Shown here: positions 44,714-56,300 of the stretch, piece by piece
Position numbering within the stretch: position 1 is the first letter of the stretch
How the letters are laid out: every line of letters begins with the position of its first letter
Source of the DNA: Trifolium pratense
Taxonomy: Eukaryota > Streptophyta > Magnoliopsida > Fabales > Fabaceae
NCBI RefSeq assembly: GCF_020283565.1
Contig: NC_060063.1
Span: 744,001-808,000 of the forward strand
Direction: 5' to 3'
Length of the DNA: 64,000 bases
Notes under the pieces: generated by a model
What the model was told of the DNA's origin: nothing
What the model saw: only the letters and a program-made list of their open reading frames with translations
The model's database searches: none
Made by a program: the position numbers and the translations under genes

Positions 44714-47468
44714 AGGTATGAAATGCAAAGAATTATAAGATAGCCATAGAAGACAATATGATGAGATTAATGGATTCAAACAGAAAGTTAATTTTGAAAG
44801 CTCCAATGTCAAAAAATTGGACTTTCAAAATTGAACTCAATGTATTGGATTATAAGTGTCTGGCTACTGCAGTGGAGAAAGATGATTGGACTCGGCATTA
44901 TAGATTTGGACACTTGAATTTTAGAGATTTAAACATGATGCATAGTAAGCACATGGTATCTGGCTTGCCTAAAATTCAAACTCCAAATGAAATGTGTGAA
45001 GATTGTGTGCAGTCCAAGCAACACAGAGACAACTTCAATAAGCATGTGATGAGTAGAACCAAGTGTATATTGGAAGTAATGTACTTTGATGTATGTGGAC
45101 CAATGCAAGTTGATTCAACAGGTGGAAATAGATACTTTGTATCATTTGTTGATGATTATAGCAGAAAATTATGGACTTATCTGATCAATAAGAAAAGTGA
45201 AGTGTTCAATGTCTTCAAGAGATTTAAGTCTATGGTTGAAAAGCAAAGTGGTCATGAGCTGAAAGTGTTGAAGACTGATGGGGGAGGTGAATATATGTCA
45301 GGAGAATTCACTGAATTTTGTGAAGCAGAAGACATTATTCATGAAGTAATACCACCCTACACACCTCAACAAAATGGAAGTGCTGAGAGAAGGAATAGAA
45401 CCATAATGAATATGGTGAGATGCATGCTTAAAGGTAAGCATTTACCAAAGGAACTGTGGGGTGAAGCAGTAAACACTGCCTGCTATGTGCTCAATAGATG
45501 CCCTACCAAAAGATTGAATAATGTAACTCCTGAAGAATGTTGGTCAGGGAACAAACCTAATGTGAGTCATTTGAAGGTGTTTGGTTCTATAGCATATAGA
45601 CATATTCCTGATCAGACAAGAAGGAAGCTAGATGACAAGAGTGAAATGATGATATTGGTTAGATATCATTCTACTAGTGGATACATACTCTACAACCCTA
45701 TAAGCAAGTCTATAGTCATTAGTAGAGATGTAATCATAGATGAATTGAAAGAATGGGACTGGTCAAATAATAAGAGGAAAGATTCAGTAAGCATTGTATT
45801 TGATAATGAACAAGTAGTGACAGAAGAAGTTGCTAGTGACAATGAACTGAGAAGATTAACAAGGGCCAGAGTACCATCAGTGAGACTCAATGACTGCATC
45901 ATTACAAGAGATAATGAGATCACTACTGAAGGTGATTTAGTTCACTTGGCATTCAATGCAGAAACTGAACCAGTGAACTTTGAAGATGCAGTGAAAGATG
46001 AGAAATGGCTAGTTGCCATGAATGAGGAAATTGAGCCAATGGAAAGAAACAACACCTGGAAGTTAGTTAACCTTCCAAATGATAAGAAAACAATTGGTGT
46101 GAAGTGGATTTACAAGGTGAAAGTGAACCCTAAAGGTGAAATTACAAGGCATAAGGCAAAGCTGGTAGTGAAAGGCTTCTTGTAGAAAGAAGGAATTGAC
46201 TTCAATGAAGTGTTTGCTCCAGTTGCTAGAATGGAGACAGTAAGGTTAGTAACTGCATTAGAACATTACAATAAATGGTCAATGCATCAAATAGATGTAA
46301 AGTGTGCATTTCTGAATGATCCACTTGAAGAGGAAGTGTATGTGGTTCAACCACCATGGTTCATAGACAAAGAGAATGAATCAAAGGTATATAAGTTGAA
46401 CAAAGCATTATATGGACTCAAACAAGTTCCAAGGGCTTGGAACAAAAGAATAGATAGATTCTTAAGTGACATTGGCTTCAGTAAATGTGTAACTGAGCAT
46501 GGAGTATATGTGATGAAATCTGCAACTAGTGATACAATCATACTGTATTTATATGTTGATGATCTGTTGATTACTGGAAGCAATGAGGCTCAAATCAGCA
46601 AATTCAAAGTGGACATGATGAGGGAATTTGAAATGACTGACTTAGGTCACATTTCCTATTTCTTAGGGATTGAATTTCAGAAAACAAGTGAAGGCCTAAT
46701 ACTGCATCAGAGAAAATATGCAAATGAGATTTTGAAGAGGTTTGAAATGGATAAATGCAATCCAGCACTCACTTCATCAGAACCTAGACTTCACTTGACT
46801 AAAGAGACAAATGAAAGGGATGTGGATGCAACTGAGTACAGAAGACTCTCGGATCTTTGAGGTACTTGTGCAACACTAGGCCTAACATAGCCTACAGTGT
46901 TGGCATAGTCAGTAGATAAATGGAAAGACCTAAGATGTCTCATTTGACTGCAGTAAAGAGAATCTTAAGGTACATTAAAGGGACATTAGACAGTGGAATT
47001 ATTTTTCAAACATCAGATGAAAGTAACTTTGATTTAGTTGGATACACCAATTCAAATTGGTGTGGAGACAAGGATGATAGAAAGTCTACTGCTGGCTACA
47101 TATTTCTGTATGGTGGTGCACCAATCTCATGGTGCATAAGGAAGGAACCTGTTGTAGCTCTATCCACTTGTGAAGCTGAATACATTGTTGCTTCCTTAAG
47201 TGCTTGTCAAGGTGTTTGGTTAAGCAATTTGATCACAGAAATAAGCAATGTGGAGTGTAGATCAGTAACACTCAAGGTTGACAACCTATTTGCAATCAAC
47301 TTGGCTAAGAATCCAGTGGCTCACGGCAGGAGTAAACATATAGAAATGAGGTTCCATTATCTGACAGAGCTGCATATTGCAGATGTACTAACAAAGGTTG
47401 TGACAGTGGAAACCGTCTTAAGGTTGAAAAATTTGATGTGCATAAGATCCTTAGAGAATATGAATTAA
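44713..47468 (+). pseudogene. Ty1-copia pol relic, 5'-truncated
   Basis: Coding remains run in copia order. The GAG-pre-integrase zinc knuckle (HYRFGHLN ... [10 protein letters not shown]) is near 44898-45033. The integrase core has its first Asp in FDVCGPM, second in KTDGGGEY and Glu in [10 protein letters not shown]. Reverse transcriptase has KCAFLND and YVDDLLITGS (near 46545-46580). RNase H is represented by DDRKSTAGY and CEAEYI. Gag, protease and the 5' LTR are missing. Breaks: in-frame TAG at 46183-46185, a frameshift near 46850, and TAA at 46917-46919. In RNase H the usual acidic YSDSDW-type motif reads YTNSNW, losing two Asp. The element cannot make an intact polyprotein. Confidence 0.92.
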
Positions 47469-47475
47469 GGGGGAG
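47467..47475 (+). promoter_or_regulatory. Polypurine tract of the copia element
   Basis: AAGGGGGAG directly before the TGTTGAA start of the 3' LTR, as expected for plus-strand priming. Confidence 0.8.
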
Positions 47476-47996
47476 TGTTGAATTTCATAAATTCATTGTG
47501 TAATTCATATCTCTAAAGTTGTTACTTGTTGTGTAAGTAACCAAAAAGTTTGTTACAACTACTTGCTTAGGTGGCAAGCAATTGGTTAGTTTGTTAGTTA
47601 GTTAAGCTAACAAACCCAATTAGTTAGTTAGAAGTGTCTTTAGAGTTACTTGGAGAGTTGTTAGAGTTAGTTTTAAAATTTTGTGTATGTGATTGCTTGG
47701 TGTGTCAAGCAAAGTATAAATGCATTAGATGCATCATTAGTGGATGTAATCTTTTTTTTTTTTGCGCCCCAAAGTGGATGAATAAAACTCTTCTTTTTCT
47801 CTATATCTCATCATCTTCTTCAACATACTTTACAATCAATTCTCCTTCATTCTTTTCCATCATTTGATCAAGCCTGCAAGCAAGTGAATCTACAACTGTG
47901 CTCATAGGAAAGCCTAGAGCCTGTGCAACAAGTGTGTGATCTTGTAAGCTTGAAAGTGATCAAGAGTGTTTCAAAGAGTTTATTGTTGCGCTAACA
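47476..47996 (+). mobile_element. 3' LTR of the copia relic
   Basis: Starts TGTTGAATTTCATAAATTC after the polypurine tract. A likely end is the CTAACA at 47991-47996. With the 5' LTR gone, this end and a target duplication cannot be confirmed. Confidence 0.6.
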
Positions 47997-48100
47997 TATT
48001 TGTTGTGTGCCATCAATAAAATTTCCCTAAAAAACTTTTGTGTGTCTGTCAAGCTCAATCTGAGCCTAATCTTTCATCTCTACAACAACTTGTTCTTAAT

Positions 48101-49480
48101 ATGGGAAGGAAAATTGTTTACACGCAGTATAAAGATTTGATACCTAAGATTTTGAGAAACGATGAAGATGTTGATGACAACGATGCTTAACAAGAGATCG
48201 ATGAAACGATGCAGGAAACGAAAGCTGCACTTGAGAAGATTGTTAATGTGAGGCTTAGTGCAGCACAACCAACAAATTTGCCGAAACATAATTCTGATGC
48301 TAAGTATATAAAGTATAAACCTTCACAACAGAATACGACTTTTAATTCAGGTGCGAGGGAGAGGGTTATTAGTATGGTTGTGATGCTGGTGGTTCCACTT
48401 GAGCCACCGAAGTTCAGGCATAAGCGTGTTCCTAGGGCTTCGGGTTCGCCTCATGTGCCAGTGATGCATTCGCCTCCTAGGCCTGTTACTGTGAAAGATC
48501 AGCAGGATTGGAAGTTACCTCCTTGTATTTCAAATTGGAAGAATCCTAAGGGTTATACCATTCCTCTTGATAAGCGGTTGGCTGCTGATGGGAGGGGTCT
48601 TCAGGAGGTTCAGATTAATGACAATTTTGCAAAGCTTTCCGATGCTTTGTATGTTTCGGAGCAGAAGGCTAGAGAAGCTGTTGCTATGAGGTCTAAAGTT
48701 CAGAAGGAAATACTTTTGAAGGAGAAAGAAAGAAAGGAACTTAAGCTAAGGGTTTTGGTTTAGAAAGCGCGGTCAGAGAGAATTGATGTGGTCTCTCCGG
48801 CTGCAGGTGTTGTTCCTGTTGTTTCAGAAACGAGTGATGTGGATAATGGTGATATAAGAGTTGATTATGAGCAAAGGGAAAAGAACTATCCCGAAAGAGA
48901 GGAACAATTGCAACGTGAGAAGATTCGTGAGGAAAGGCGGAAGAAGAGGGAGAGAAGGTTAGAGGCTAAGGATGCTGTCATGAGAAAGAAGAGCAAGATA
49001 ACGAGAGATAGGGATTGTGATATAAGTGAAAAAGTTTCTCTTGGTTTGGCTTCTACTAAGCAAGGCACTGAGGTAATGTATGATGAAAGGCTATTCAACC
49101 AGGATAAAGGAATGTCTTTTGGATTTGCCACTGATGATCAGTATAATGTCTATGAACGAGGCTTGTTCACCGCACAACCAACACTTTCCATGCTGTATAG
49201 GCCGAAGAAGGATCTTGATAATGAAGCTTATGGAGGTGCAGATGAGCAGCTGGAGAAGATTATGAAGACCGATCGTTTTAAGCCCGACAAAGGATTTGCA
49301 GGGGCTTCCGAAAGGGCAGGTCCAAGGGATAGGCCGGTTGAGTTTGAGAGAGAAGAAGCTGATCCATTTGGTCTTGATCAGTTCTTGATTGAGGTCAAGA
49401 AGGGTAAGAAGGCCATCGATAACGTAGGTGTAGGTGCGAGTGGGATTATGAGAGCGAGTGCCATCAATTTTTATGTCTGA
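48101..49480 (+). pseudogene. SNW/SKIP splicing and transcription coregulator, truncated pseudogene
   Basis: One continuous frame encodes most of a plant SKIP (SNW-domain) protein. It shows the KIVYTQYKDLIPKI start of the SNW region, EKIVNVRLSAAQP, the diagnostic SNWKNPKGYTIPLDKR, RDRDCDISEKV, YDERLFNQDKGM and the C-terminal DRPVEFEREE ... DPFGL. Compared with intact SKIP it lacks roughly the first hundred residues. Two in-frame stops interrupt it: TAA at 48188-48190 and TAG at 48761-48763, the latter where Gln is expected. No frameshift is evident, so it is a fairly young loss. SKIP is a component of activated spliceosomes and an adaptor in plant clock and stress transcription. No introns are seen; whether the parent gene has any must be checked before calling it a retrocopy. 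It lies just after the copia LTR. Confidence 0.88.
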
Positions 49481-49857
49481 TTATCGGATACTACATTTGC
49501 TTTATGGTAATGAATGGTTCTCTATTAGAATGAAATACAATTGATAACACTTCGAAATGAATTGTTGTTGTATTTTTCTGATGGTTAGCTTGCATGATTT
49601 TCTGTATTCTTCACTCATTCTGAAAGTTTAGCAATTGTGACTAGAGAAACTTGGATGTAATTAATCCTATCGTTATTCTCTTAACAATGATATGATTGAT
49701 TTAGAAGGAGAAATATCTTTGTGCCAAACCATTTTGGTCCAAGGAAGCAATGAACCAGAACACCTTTGAAACTTATAAATCTCTTTAAAAGTTAAGTGAA
49801 TCATCCACATTATGAGTCCAAACAAGATTATAAGGAAATTTAACCATGTGAATAGTT
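49481..49857. other. Spacer after SKIP pseudogene
   Basis: May include the parental 3' UTR; no A-tail is visible. No gene seen. Confidence 0.35.
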
Positions 49858-50421
49858 TGTAAGAATTAAATCACTAAATTAGGATTAAACACATATACAT
49901 GCTTAACATATTATGACATATACTTTAGTGCGGAAACAAAATAGTCATAGAAGCATGTATAAAATTATAGGATCGACAAGATGATCTTTAGGAATACCTG
50001 GATCCATGGTGAAAAGTCCTTTTGCAGTGATCCTGAAACACAAAGAGATGGTGGCTAGATTGGTTCTTCCTCAACTGATACACTGATGCCTTGATTCTCT
50101 TCAGATGGGGAGAAGAGAGTGTTTTGCTTTTGTACGGTGTATTGGGGACCATAGCCTTATATAGGGTGATGGTCCATTAGGGTTCCCATTATCCTGAAAT
50201 GGGCCATCTTGACATCCACCCATTTGAGTCCATATCTAACTAATTAAATAATTAATTAATTAATTCTAAATAGAAATCTAATAGCCTTTTAACTTTATTT
50301 GATCACTTAATCAATTTAGGCTCTTAATTGATAAATAGCTAATATAATTAATATAAATATATATATGCCCACATAATAATTATTGGAATATAATAATTAA
50401 ATAATATAAAATATTCCAACA
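49858..50421 (-). mobile_element. Solo LTR, minus strand, 564 bp
   Basis: Read on the minus strand it begins TGTTGGAATATTTTATATT and ends TTCTTACA. The plus-strand flanks are TAGTT on both sides (49853-49857 and 50422-50426). A TATATAAGG on the minus strand at about 50154-50162 would be the LTR promoter, followed by a CT-rich leader-like stretch. Confidence 0.78.
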
Positions 50422-50426
50422 TAGTT

Positions 50427-50870
50427 ATCTTTCTGAGCAACTTACATAGATTTGAAATGTTTTGCATAATAGATACAGGAATGTGTCATTTATCATTGCG
50501 AATGAAATCTCTCACCTTAACATCGAGAATAAGGCTAAAATCAGTGGAAGGATCAATTTTTATCAATCACCCATCTTGATAGTTTTTTATTTCTTTTTTA
50601 TTTAAATAAAGTGAATTCCACATGTTTTTTAGGTTTCGTTTAAGTTTTCTTCTTCGTGATTTTTTCGTCTGTTGTTTTTTACTCCCATCTTGGTGGAGAG
50701 TTGTTGTTTTGATTCTCCATCTTGGTACAATATTTGTTTTAACTTCCCATCTTGATACGGCGTTTGTTTTGTTCATATTTTCTTCAATCCAAATTGAGTG
50801 CGATTGAATAACTTTAACGTCGTCAACGTTGCAGTTTTATACGAGACAAAATAAAACTCAAAAGTTGATC
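50427..50870. other. Spacer, no gene seen
   Basis: Contains repeated CCATCTTGRT blocks (50569, 50692, 50727 and 50748). No clear class. Confidence 0.35.
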
Positions 50871-50874
50871 TCCA

Positions 50875-50990
50875 TTAAGATAACTCAATTAATAGGAACA
50901 TCGCATTATATGTCTATATAAAAGTCGAAGTTCGAACTCAGAATTTCCTACTTATTTTCCTTAAAGGTGAATTTCTAACTATTAGACTAT
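50875..50990 (+). mobile_element. Degenerate tRNA-derived SINE
   Basis: AACTCAATTAATAGGAACATCGCATTATAT resembles the box A part, and AGTTCGAACTC the box B, of the SINE in TraB introns. The 3' body (AAAGGTGAATTTCTAACTATTAGACTAT) also matches. Confidence 0.55.
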
Positions 50991-51732
50991 ATAAAAAATA
51001 AAAAATCTAAATCTAAATCTAAGCTAATACATACAAAATGTTGGAACAAGTATATATCTCATCTAACTTGTTTGAACTAACCTTCATCCCCACACACCCA
51101 ACTTACAGCTAAATTATGTATTCATTGACATGTATTTCTTTCCTCCTAACTTAATTGTTTTTAACAAATTTCAATAACTGGCCATGATTTAAATTTTAAA
51201 ATTAAAAGATCCTTAAAAATGGACATCCTTACATTTCCTTAACTTTAATACTTTTAAATGTCTTCCCCCAACTTGTTGCTCAAATCAACTTCAATAATTA
51301 TTAGATTAGAAATAGAATTAGAACAACCATTATCATTGGTAGTTAGTGCAATCTCTTAACACATTTAGTCTGTTTAAAACACTTATTTCACTAACGTACC
51401 ATAAAATTAACTTTAAAATTATAGTAGTAATTATAAAACTCTTTGAAAATACAATGAAGGTTGATCTAGAGCAATTTTGTGTAATGTGAATTCTATTGAG
51501 AAATCTCTGAGGTCATTTTCTTTAGTTAATGATTTGCAACTTCTAATTTAAAATTTAACCTAAACAAACACATTATAGCCTTACATTATATATTTGCTCT
51601 ACTTATTTTCTACTTCTCTTTAAAAGAAATAGAGAAGTAGAAAATTGTATTTTACCCTATTTCTCCTTAAAAAAATTACATAAATAAAATAAAGAAGTAG
51701 AAAATAAGGAGAAGTTTGGTCAAACATAATTT
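50991..51732. other. AT-rich spacer, no gene seen
   Basis: No terminal repeats or coding signal recognised. Confidence 0.4.
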
Positions 51733-52260
51733 TTTACTTTTTTTTTTGACTAAAAACAACGATATTCATTCAAATTGGTAGAATACATCAATCGAAACCA
51801 TTACATATTCAATTTCGCTAAAAACTAAAAAGGATGAATCTGCGAACAATCTCACAGCATCCGAGTTAATAGCATAAAACGGCTTAATGTCTACAAATAT
51901 GACAAAACCTACAATTGATATAACAAGATTCAAGTATCCGAAATAGTCATGCCTCCGGATCTGCAACGTTGATGACTCTAAACTCATTGAATCTGCACTG
52001 AATTTGGATCGAGGCGAATCTGCAAATCTGAACAAAACAAACACCGTACGAAGACGGGATAACAACACCGTACGAAGACGGGATAACAACACCGAAGAAA
52101 GAAATCACAAAGGAAAAACTCAAATAAAAACTAAAATTATGTGTAAACCACTTATTTAATTGAAAAATAAACAAAAAACGATCAAGAGGGGGTGATTCCG
52201 GATCAAAATTGATCCTAAATCACCCATCTCTAATGGATGAATCAAGAAAAAAGCAAAAGA
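51733..52260 (-). repeat. Dispersed retro-like repeat, relative of 7110-7640
   Basis: T-run at 51733-51746, then sequence collinear with 7120-7640. The block ACACCGTACGAAGACGGGAT is present twice in tandem here (about 52040-52085). The right part continues to about 52300 (GGCGTGGCGGCTGC), further than the first copy. Confidence 0.5.
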
Positions 52261-53080
52261 GAGAATAGGGTTTGAAGGCGTGGCGGCTGCTAATCTGTTT
52301 TTATAAAATCACTATGGTACTTATTTACTACTTTTAAGGAGAAAAAAAAAAGTGAAAAATAAGTAAGGCCAAGCAGGACCATATTCTTGTTTGCTTTTTT
52401 ATTTTTTAACACAAAAAGTTACACAGTATGAAATACATCCTAAATTATAGAAAATTAAAAATTCTAATTTGAATCATCTTAATAAGTGGTATATTATGAA
52501 TCTGTACTTAAAAAATATTTAAAATTTTAAAAACGATATATATTATTGTTTAAAAATATAGTTAAAACAAAAAAAAATAGCTCGTATAAAATTGACGCTA
52601 ATCATATCATTTTTCATTTCATTTTTTTAATACTTTTAATATTGATCCACAGTGGATCATATTGTTGGATATAAATTTGGTACTTATCAATTAAATATAA
52701 TTGGTGGGTCAGTTTAAATACTTAAACTAGAGGTTGTTTACCAAATTTCCACGTAAACACATATATAAAGGTGGTCCACTATAACACTATAGTCTAATAG
52801 TCCAAATACATGCATTGATTTTCGTATTTTATTTTTCTCTTCTCTTTTTCTCTTTACCAAACAGAGCCACTTCAAACTAATATTTTAATCAAAAAATTGA
52901 AACAGGATATTTTTTTAATTAAATATAATATAATAAAAATCGAAACAGGATATTTATGCAGTCTCTCATGTCAACATTTAAATCCAAAAATCATTTTTGT
53001 TTCAAAAAATAAAAAATAATATTCTAATAAAAATATGAAAAAGTGTTCATTTTTCACCTCACACAAGCAAAAAAGAAAAA
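52261..53080. other. AT-rich distal 5' region of the NYC1 gene
   Basis: No gene or clean element seen. Confidence 0.4.
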
Positions 53081-53084
53081 AGTG

Positions 53085-53152
53085 ACGTGTCTACAGACCC
53101 ACATTGCCACGTGTCGTCCTTAACCGATGAAGATGAGGTTCCTTAACGTGTG
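53085..53152 (+). promoter_or_regulatory. ABRE/G-box cluster upstream of NYC1
   Basis: ACGTGTC at 53085-53091, CCACGTGTC with a full CACGTG G-box at 53107-53115, and ACGTGTG at 53146-53152, all 240-310 bases before the start codon. ABRE and G-box motifs bind bZIP (ABF/ABI5) and bHLH (PIF) factors. In Arabidopsis NYC1 is an established target of both during ABA- and dark-induced senescence. Confidence 0.65.
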
Positions 53153-53391
53153 GTCATCACATTCCATAATGTTCCTTCTTACGTTACTATTGTTTGTGTT
53201 ACATTTTTTCTCACAATTCAATCGGTGTTTCTCAATTAGATATTTTCACATTCACATAATTACAAAAACTTTGTTTTCATTATTCACCAAAAATACAACA
53301 ATAAATAAACCAAACATGTTACATTAATTTCATCACATTTATTTTTCAATAGTAAAGTTTTCATCTTGTTCATGAACTTTGCATCTTAGCC

Positions 53392-56300
53392 ATGGCTACT
53401 ATTGTAAAGCTTCAAGTTTTTCCAGAGATTAATTTGAACCATCATAAGCTTAGAAGAGGATTTGGTAGTTCAAATTCATCTGGGGTGTTTGGTTTTGGTC
53501 ATAATTTTAATGGGCTATCTTTGAAAAAGTGTAGAGCTTTCAAGAGTGAGGATAGTGGTGATTTTAAGGAGAAAAAGATTAGAACTTTGAAGAAAAATGA
53601 AGTGAAAATTCAAAGGGAAAATGGGTTTTGGAGTTCTTTTAGGTCTGTTTTGTTGGGGAATTTCATGGTGGATTCTAAGTTAGATGATGAGTATAGACAA
53701 GCTGTTGTTAGGGTTGATGAAGTTCTATCTAAGGTCAGTTTATGTTTCTTATCTTCTATACTTCTATCATTATTTAATCTATTTGAATAAACAACTTAAT
53801 TAAGTGCTTGAAGCATAAGCACATGCTTGTGTATAAAATAAAAGATAAAATAAGTGTTTATCTATAAATTGTTTTCATGAGTTCTCTGCCCGGCCACGAG
53901 GTAATTAAAGTCTAACCAATAATTGTTTCGGCCAGGGATTGAACTCACCTATAAGGGAGCTCATTAACCACTTGAGTTTGATGTATGGTTATGTTTTAGT
54001 TATTTATGTATATAAAATAAGTAGTTTTCATAAGTTATCTGGCGAGTTTCGAAATTATGCTTTAGTTATTTATGTAACAAAAGATAATTTATGGAAATCC
54101 GAAATCCTAGAAAGTTATGGAAATAAGTTGAAAAATAAACTTATGAATATGTTGTAAGTTGTTTCTATGAACTCTTAAAACCAAACAGAAATAAGCCAAT
54201 CCAAATAGACCTTTGTTGTATTGTTGTGTTATTTCATTATTTTTATTTTTCAGTCTTGTGTTTTATTAAATGTTGAATCTAACTATGTATTTTATGTATT
54301 TGTGAAAACAAGATTGCTGTTCAAATCGGAAGATATATTGTTACCATGATGAGCACCGGTGTCATCCTTGCAATTGGATTTCAGATGTCAGGTTGGTACA
54401 TATTCTACTTGCCGAATTTAAAATGTGTATATGAAATATAGTTATAAGTTTAATACCCATATAATATAATACTCTATAAGAGATGCTTCACCTTTGTAAT
54501 CTGGTCTAATAGTCCAGATACATTAATTATTCAATAAATCTAGAAATGTGAAGTGTCTCTTATCAAAAGGACCAGAGGGAGTAATATATAAACAAGTTTA
54601 GCACAAACATTCTCACCAAGATGCCACATTATAATATTAATATATTTTTAATATATATACACAAATATCTATATGGTGAGATATATTTGGACTTTTGTGT
54701 AAAAAAGTACACTAAAAGAGTATTTAATTAAATTATATAGTTATATGCATTGGTTCTTCATATGATATGTGATGTTAATTTTTTTTGGAAATTTTGTGAA
54801 GGTGAAGATAGTCAAATGGATGCCTTGATATGGTATAGTTGGCTTGGAGGAGTTATCATTGGAACAATGATAGGTGCTAATTGGGTGTTGGAAGATTATT
54901 GTCGCGAAGGTCCGCGAAATGTTGTCATAACCGGGAGGTACATTCACTCAATGCTCGTATTCTAGAAATTGATTTCCATAATTTTTTGTTATTGAATCAG
55001 CGTATGCATTTTCCTATGTTTGTAAATTGGCTTACGTCGATGGATTTAATTGATATAATCTGTCAATGTAAAATGTTTTACACATGCATCCAATCATATC
55101 TCACTATTATGTCAATTTGTTATATTAGTTCTACAATTATCTACGTGGTGAGCTGTGATCGGATGCTTGTGTAAAACATTTTTCACTGACAGAGCGCATA
55201 CCAATTAAACTATACTTTGATCATATTCAAATTTTTCGTTCATAACACTGCATCATGTAAATTATTTGTGCAGTACAAGGGGATTGGGAAAAGCTTTGGC
55301 GCGGGAGTTTCTTCTTTCGGGGGATCGCGTAATAGTTACATCTCGAAGGTGGTATTACAAACTATGAGAACATTTTATAGAGATCGAAATAATATAGTTT
55401 GTTTCTCACAACATCTTGTTGCTTCCACTCTCGAATTTTGTGAAGGCAGCCCTGAGTCTGTGCAAGCAACTGTCAAAGAGCTTGAGGAAAATCTAAAGGA
55501 AGGCATTGCAAATGCAGTCGGCTCGTCTTTGACAAAGCTTTCTAAAGCAAAAGTTGTAGGCATTGCTTGTGATGTTTGTGAGGCTAATGATGTTCAAAGA
55601 TTGGCAAACTTTGCTGTCAATGAGCTTGGTTATATTGACATTTGGGTAAGTATGGTTGTTCTTGCTGTTGAACACTATGTAGCACTGACACTTCAGATCG
55701 AATGCGTCTCTAATACTTGACACATGTCAACGTTAGACACCAACATGATACTGACACATGTGCTTACTTTCAATCACTTTTATTTTCTTAAATTATTACA
55801 AGTGACTGCGTGTCAGTATGTGTCATGTGTCTGTGTTCATAGGTTGAACTTCATTAAGCTACGAGTGGTTTCTTTTTCCAATACTTTTCTAATTCTTTAG
55901 TGCTGTTTTTTGTTAAAACTTCTCAACAGATAAACAATGCTGGAACAAATAAAGGTTTTAGACCATTGCTTCAATTTAGTGATGAAGATATTAAACAGGT
56001 ATATATGATAACGAAAATATTAAGAATGAGATGTTCTCAAAGTATTTTTTCTCTTCTGAATAATCATTTCTTCATGTTCATCCTTAACATGAAAAATTGG
56101 TATTTCTGTAGATTGTATCAACAAATTTGGTTGGTTCTATCCTTTGTACTCGAGAAGCCATGCGTATTATGAGAAACCAAACCAAACCAGGCCACATATT
56201 TAATATGGACGGTGCAGGTTCTGGCGGCTCTAGCACACCTCTGACAGCTGTGTGAGTTGCTTATCTTAATTTTATAGCTTTAGGTCTACCGCGTTAGTTT

